Positions 5,356-6,432 of a stretch of 6,432 nucleotides of DNA are shown here, piece after piece (positions within the stretch are counted from its first letter, which is position 1; every line of letters starts with the position of its first letter). The notes below the pieces were generated by a model, which saw only the letters and a list, made by a program, of their open reading frames with translations, did no database searches and was not told the origin of the DNA. The stretch spans positions 1-6,432 of the forward strand of contig CAYTFK010000378.1 of the NCBI GenBank assembly GCA_964436865.1, read 5' to 3'. Source of the stretch: JAXGPP01 sp964436865. GTDB taxonomy: Bacteria; Planctomycetota; Planctomycetia; Pirellulales; Thermoguttaceae. A program made the position numbers and the translations under genes.

Positions 5356-5374
5356 CGGCCTGGTCGACAGGCCG
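5356..5374 (+). promoter_or_regulatory. Stem-loop upstream of the vWA gene
   Basis: CGGCCTG (5356-5362) and CAGGCCG (5368-5374) form a perfect 7-bp stem with loop GTCGA. It ends 16 bases before the vWA ribosome binding site. The following bases are only mildly T-rich (CACCATCGTTGTTT), so it may be an attenuator, processing site or partial terminator. No second promoter was recognised in 5246-5402, nor any further GTGT-N7-ACAC site. Confidence 0.4.
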
Positions 5375-5390
5375 CACCATCGTTGTTTGA

Positions 5391-5396
5391 AAGGAG
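5391..5396 (+). promoter_or_regulatory. Strong ribosome binding site of the vWA gene
   Basis: AAGGAG ends six bases before the ATG at 5403. It is much stronger than the regulator's site, suggesting that the vWA protein is made in larger amounts than the regulator from a shared message. Confidence 0.75.
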
Positions 5397-5402
5397 AAGA
5401 TC

Positions 5403-6383
5403 ATGGGAGGAACCTATTGGAGCGACGACCACTACCGCCAGCGCGCCGAGATGCTGCGCCGCAACGGCCGAAGCGCGTTCGAGCACCACGACTGGCTGAT
5501 GCGGCAGCCGGCGCGGAAGCGGAGGGTCCACCACCTGATGAACCCCTACCGCGTCGCCTGCCGCGAGAGCCGCGACAGCGACGCCCACCCCGATTCCCGC
5601 GCTGTCGCCGTGCTGTTCGACGTGACCGGCTCGATGCAGAGCGTCCCCCGCATCCTGCAGCAGAACCTCTGCCAGCTCATGGATCTTCTGCTGCAGAAGA
5701 ACTACCTGGCCGACCCGCAGATTCTCATCGGCGCGATCGGCGACGCCACCTGCGACCGGGCGCCGCTCCAGATCGGGCAGTTCGAGTCGGGCATCGAGAT
5801 CGACGAGAACCTCGGCCGCCTCTGGCTCGAAGGGGGCGGCGGAGGCCACATCACCGAGTCGTACGAGCTGGCCATGTACTTCATGGCCCGCAAAACGTCG
5901 ATCGATTGCCTTGAGAAGCGCGGTCGGCGGGGATACCTGTTCCTCATCGGCGACGAGGTGCCCTATCCGCGCGTCAAACGGCACGAGGTGGCGGAAGTGA
6001 TCGGGGACCGCCTGGCCGAAGACATTCCGCTCGAGGGCCTGGTCAGGGAACTGGAACAGAAGTACGAGACGTACTTCATCCTGCCCAACATGACCTCGCA
6101 CTACGACAACCCCCAGATCCATCGCCGCTGGGCCGAGCTGCTGGGCCAGAACGTGCTCCGGCTCGAAGACCCGGCGGGTATCTCGGAGTTGATCGCCTCG
6201 ACGATCGGGCTGTCCGAAGGGGCGGTAGACCTGGACGGCATCGGCCGCGATCTCGACGAGGTCGGCCGCGGCTCGGTCGCCACAGCCGTCTCCCGGGCCC
6301 TGTTCCGCTTTGGGTGGCGTCCGGGTGAGGTGTCGCTGGCAGTGAACGAAACCATCACCAACAGAAGCGGACCGAAAGCATGA
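5403..6383 (+). CDS. Von Willebrand factor A (vWA) domain protein, cytoplasmic
   Basis: The 326-residue protein has a central vWA domain at about residues 65-255, a fold that binds partners through a divalent metal held by the MIDAS motif. Visible parts are AVAVLFDVTGSM (67-78), giving D73-x-T75-x-S77, a D-x-T-x-S version of the usual D-x-S-x-S; Asp114 in IGAIGDA; a glycine run EGGGGGHITESYELA (143-157) with Thr151 at the usual MIDAS Thr position; and Asp184 in FLIGDEVPYPR. The N-terminal 60 residues are charged and rich in Arg and His (RKRRVHHLMNPYR, 38-50), and the last 70 or so form a separate segment. No signal peptide or membrane helix is seen, so it acts in the cytoplasm. The start is fixed by AAGGAG six bases upstream. 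Its stop overlaps the start of the PurA-like gene (ATGA), indicating translational coupling and a shared task. The partner or substrate is unknown. Confidence 0.87.
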   Translation: MGGTYWSDDHYRQRAEMLRRNGRSAFEHHDWLMRQPARKRRVHHLMNPYRVACRESRDSDAHPDSRAVAVLFDVTGSMQSVPRILQQNLCQLMDLLLQKNYLADPQILIGAIGDATCDRAPLQIGQFESGIEIDENLGRLWLEGGGGGHITESYELAMYFMARKTSIDCLEKRGRRGYLFLIGDEVPYPRVKRHEVAEVIGDRLAEDIPLEGLVRELEQKYETYFILPNMTSHYDNPQIHRRWAELLGQNVLRLEDPAGISELIASTIGLSEGAVDLDGIGRDLDEVGRGSVATAVSRALFRFGWRPGEVSLAVNETITNRSGPKA

Positions 6384-6432
6384 AACGCGCGGTGATTGTC
6401 GAAGGACTGGGCTTTGGCGACGAAGGGAAGGG
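6380..6432 (+). CDS. N-terminus of an adenylosuccinate-synthetase-like protein, truncated by the window end
   Basis: Only 17 residues and a partial codon are visible: MKRAVIVEGLGFGDEGK. The core G-D-E-G-K matches the N-terminal GTP/IMP loop of adenylosuccinate synthetase (PurA), where the Asp (Asp14 here, Asp13 in E. coli) is the catalytic base and the Lys contacts phosphate. Housekeeping PurA usually reads Q-W-G-D-E-G-K; this copy has G-F at the Q-W positions, which suggests a divergent paralogue. The Asp is kept, unlike phage PurZ, where it is replaced. The ATG overlaps the vWA stop by four bases (ATGA), so the two are very likely co-translated. The ribosome binding site would lie inside the vWA coding end (GAAGCGGACC region) and is weak. 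Full length and other motifs lie beyond the window. Confidence 0.75.
   Translation, partial: MKRAVIVEGLGFGDEGK

Noticed and set aside
5325..5375. TTCGATTC stretch resembling a tRNA T-loop
   Set aside because: The flanking bases do not form a T stem, and no acceptor or anticodon stem can be drawn.
4514..5404. Open frame of 296 codons on the minus strand opposite the Nudix regulator
   Set aside because: It mirrors the regulator's coding bias and covers a clear promoter; the complete Nudix box is on the other strand.
5275..5499. Small open frame between the regulator and vWA genes, a possible leader peptide
   Set aside because: It has no ribosome binding site, runs out of frame into the vWA gene and shows no attenuator-like codon run.
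5214..6122. Open frame of 302 codons on the minus strand opposite the vWA gene
   Set aside because: Val-, Leu- and Ala-rich antisense translation with no recognisable domain; the vWA frame has a strong ribosome binding site and MIDAS residues.

Overview
The window is GC-rich bacterial chromosomal DNA with loosely packed genes on both strands. It is most likely from a planctomycete. The clues are the tail of a Hint-domain surface-type protein, several exported or unclassified proteins with signal peptides, a lone FHA protein, long untranslated gaps and the overall codon use. This assignment is an inference; no rRNA or marker gene is present.

Layout. At the left edge (1-205, +) is the 3' end of a gene whose protein finishes with a Hint/intein-type C-terminal block and a short tail. 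It converges on an exported nitrilase-superfamily amidohydrolase (393-1493, -). Next come two small minus-strand genes (1676-1885 and 2683-2889) that are paralogues of each other, 69 and 68 residues long. Between them, on the plus strand, lies an FHA-domain protein (2185-2625) that has lost the usual phosphothreonine-contacting residues. After a 320-base gap without a gene comes a signal-peptide-bearing protein of a conserved but functionally unassigned family (3210-4325, -).

The right third is the most interesting part. A divergent promoter region (4326-4555) drives an NrtR-type Nudix/winged-helix regulator (4556-5245, +). The regulator's promoter carries two copies of a GTGT-N7-ACAC site, 23 bp apart and overlapping the -35 and -10 boxes, as expected for autoregulation. 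Downstream are a cytoplasmic von Willebrand A protein with a near-complete metal-ion site (5403-6383) and, overlapping its stop codon as ATGA, the start of an adenylosuccinate-synthetase-like gene (6380 to the window end). The regulator/vWA/PurA-like order suggests one functional unit in which an ADP-ribose or NAD-responsive regulator controls a vWA protein and a nucleotide ligase. Its substrate and purpose cannot be read from this window.

No tRNA, rRNA, CRISPR array, insertion sequence or phage gene was seen.
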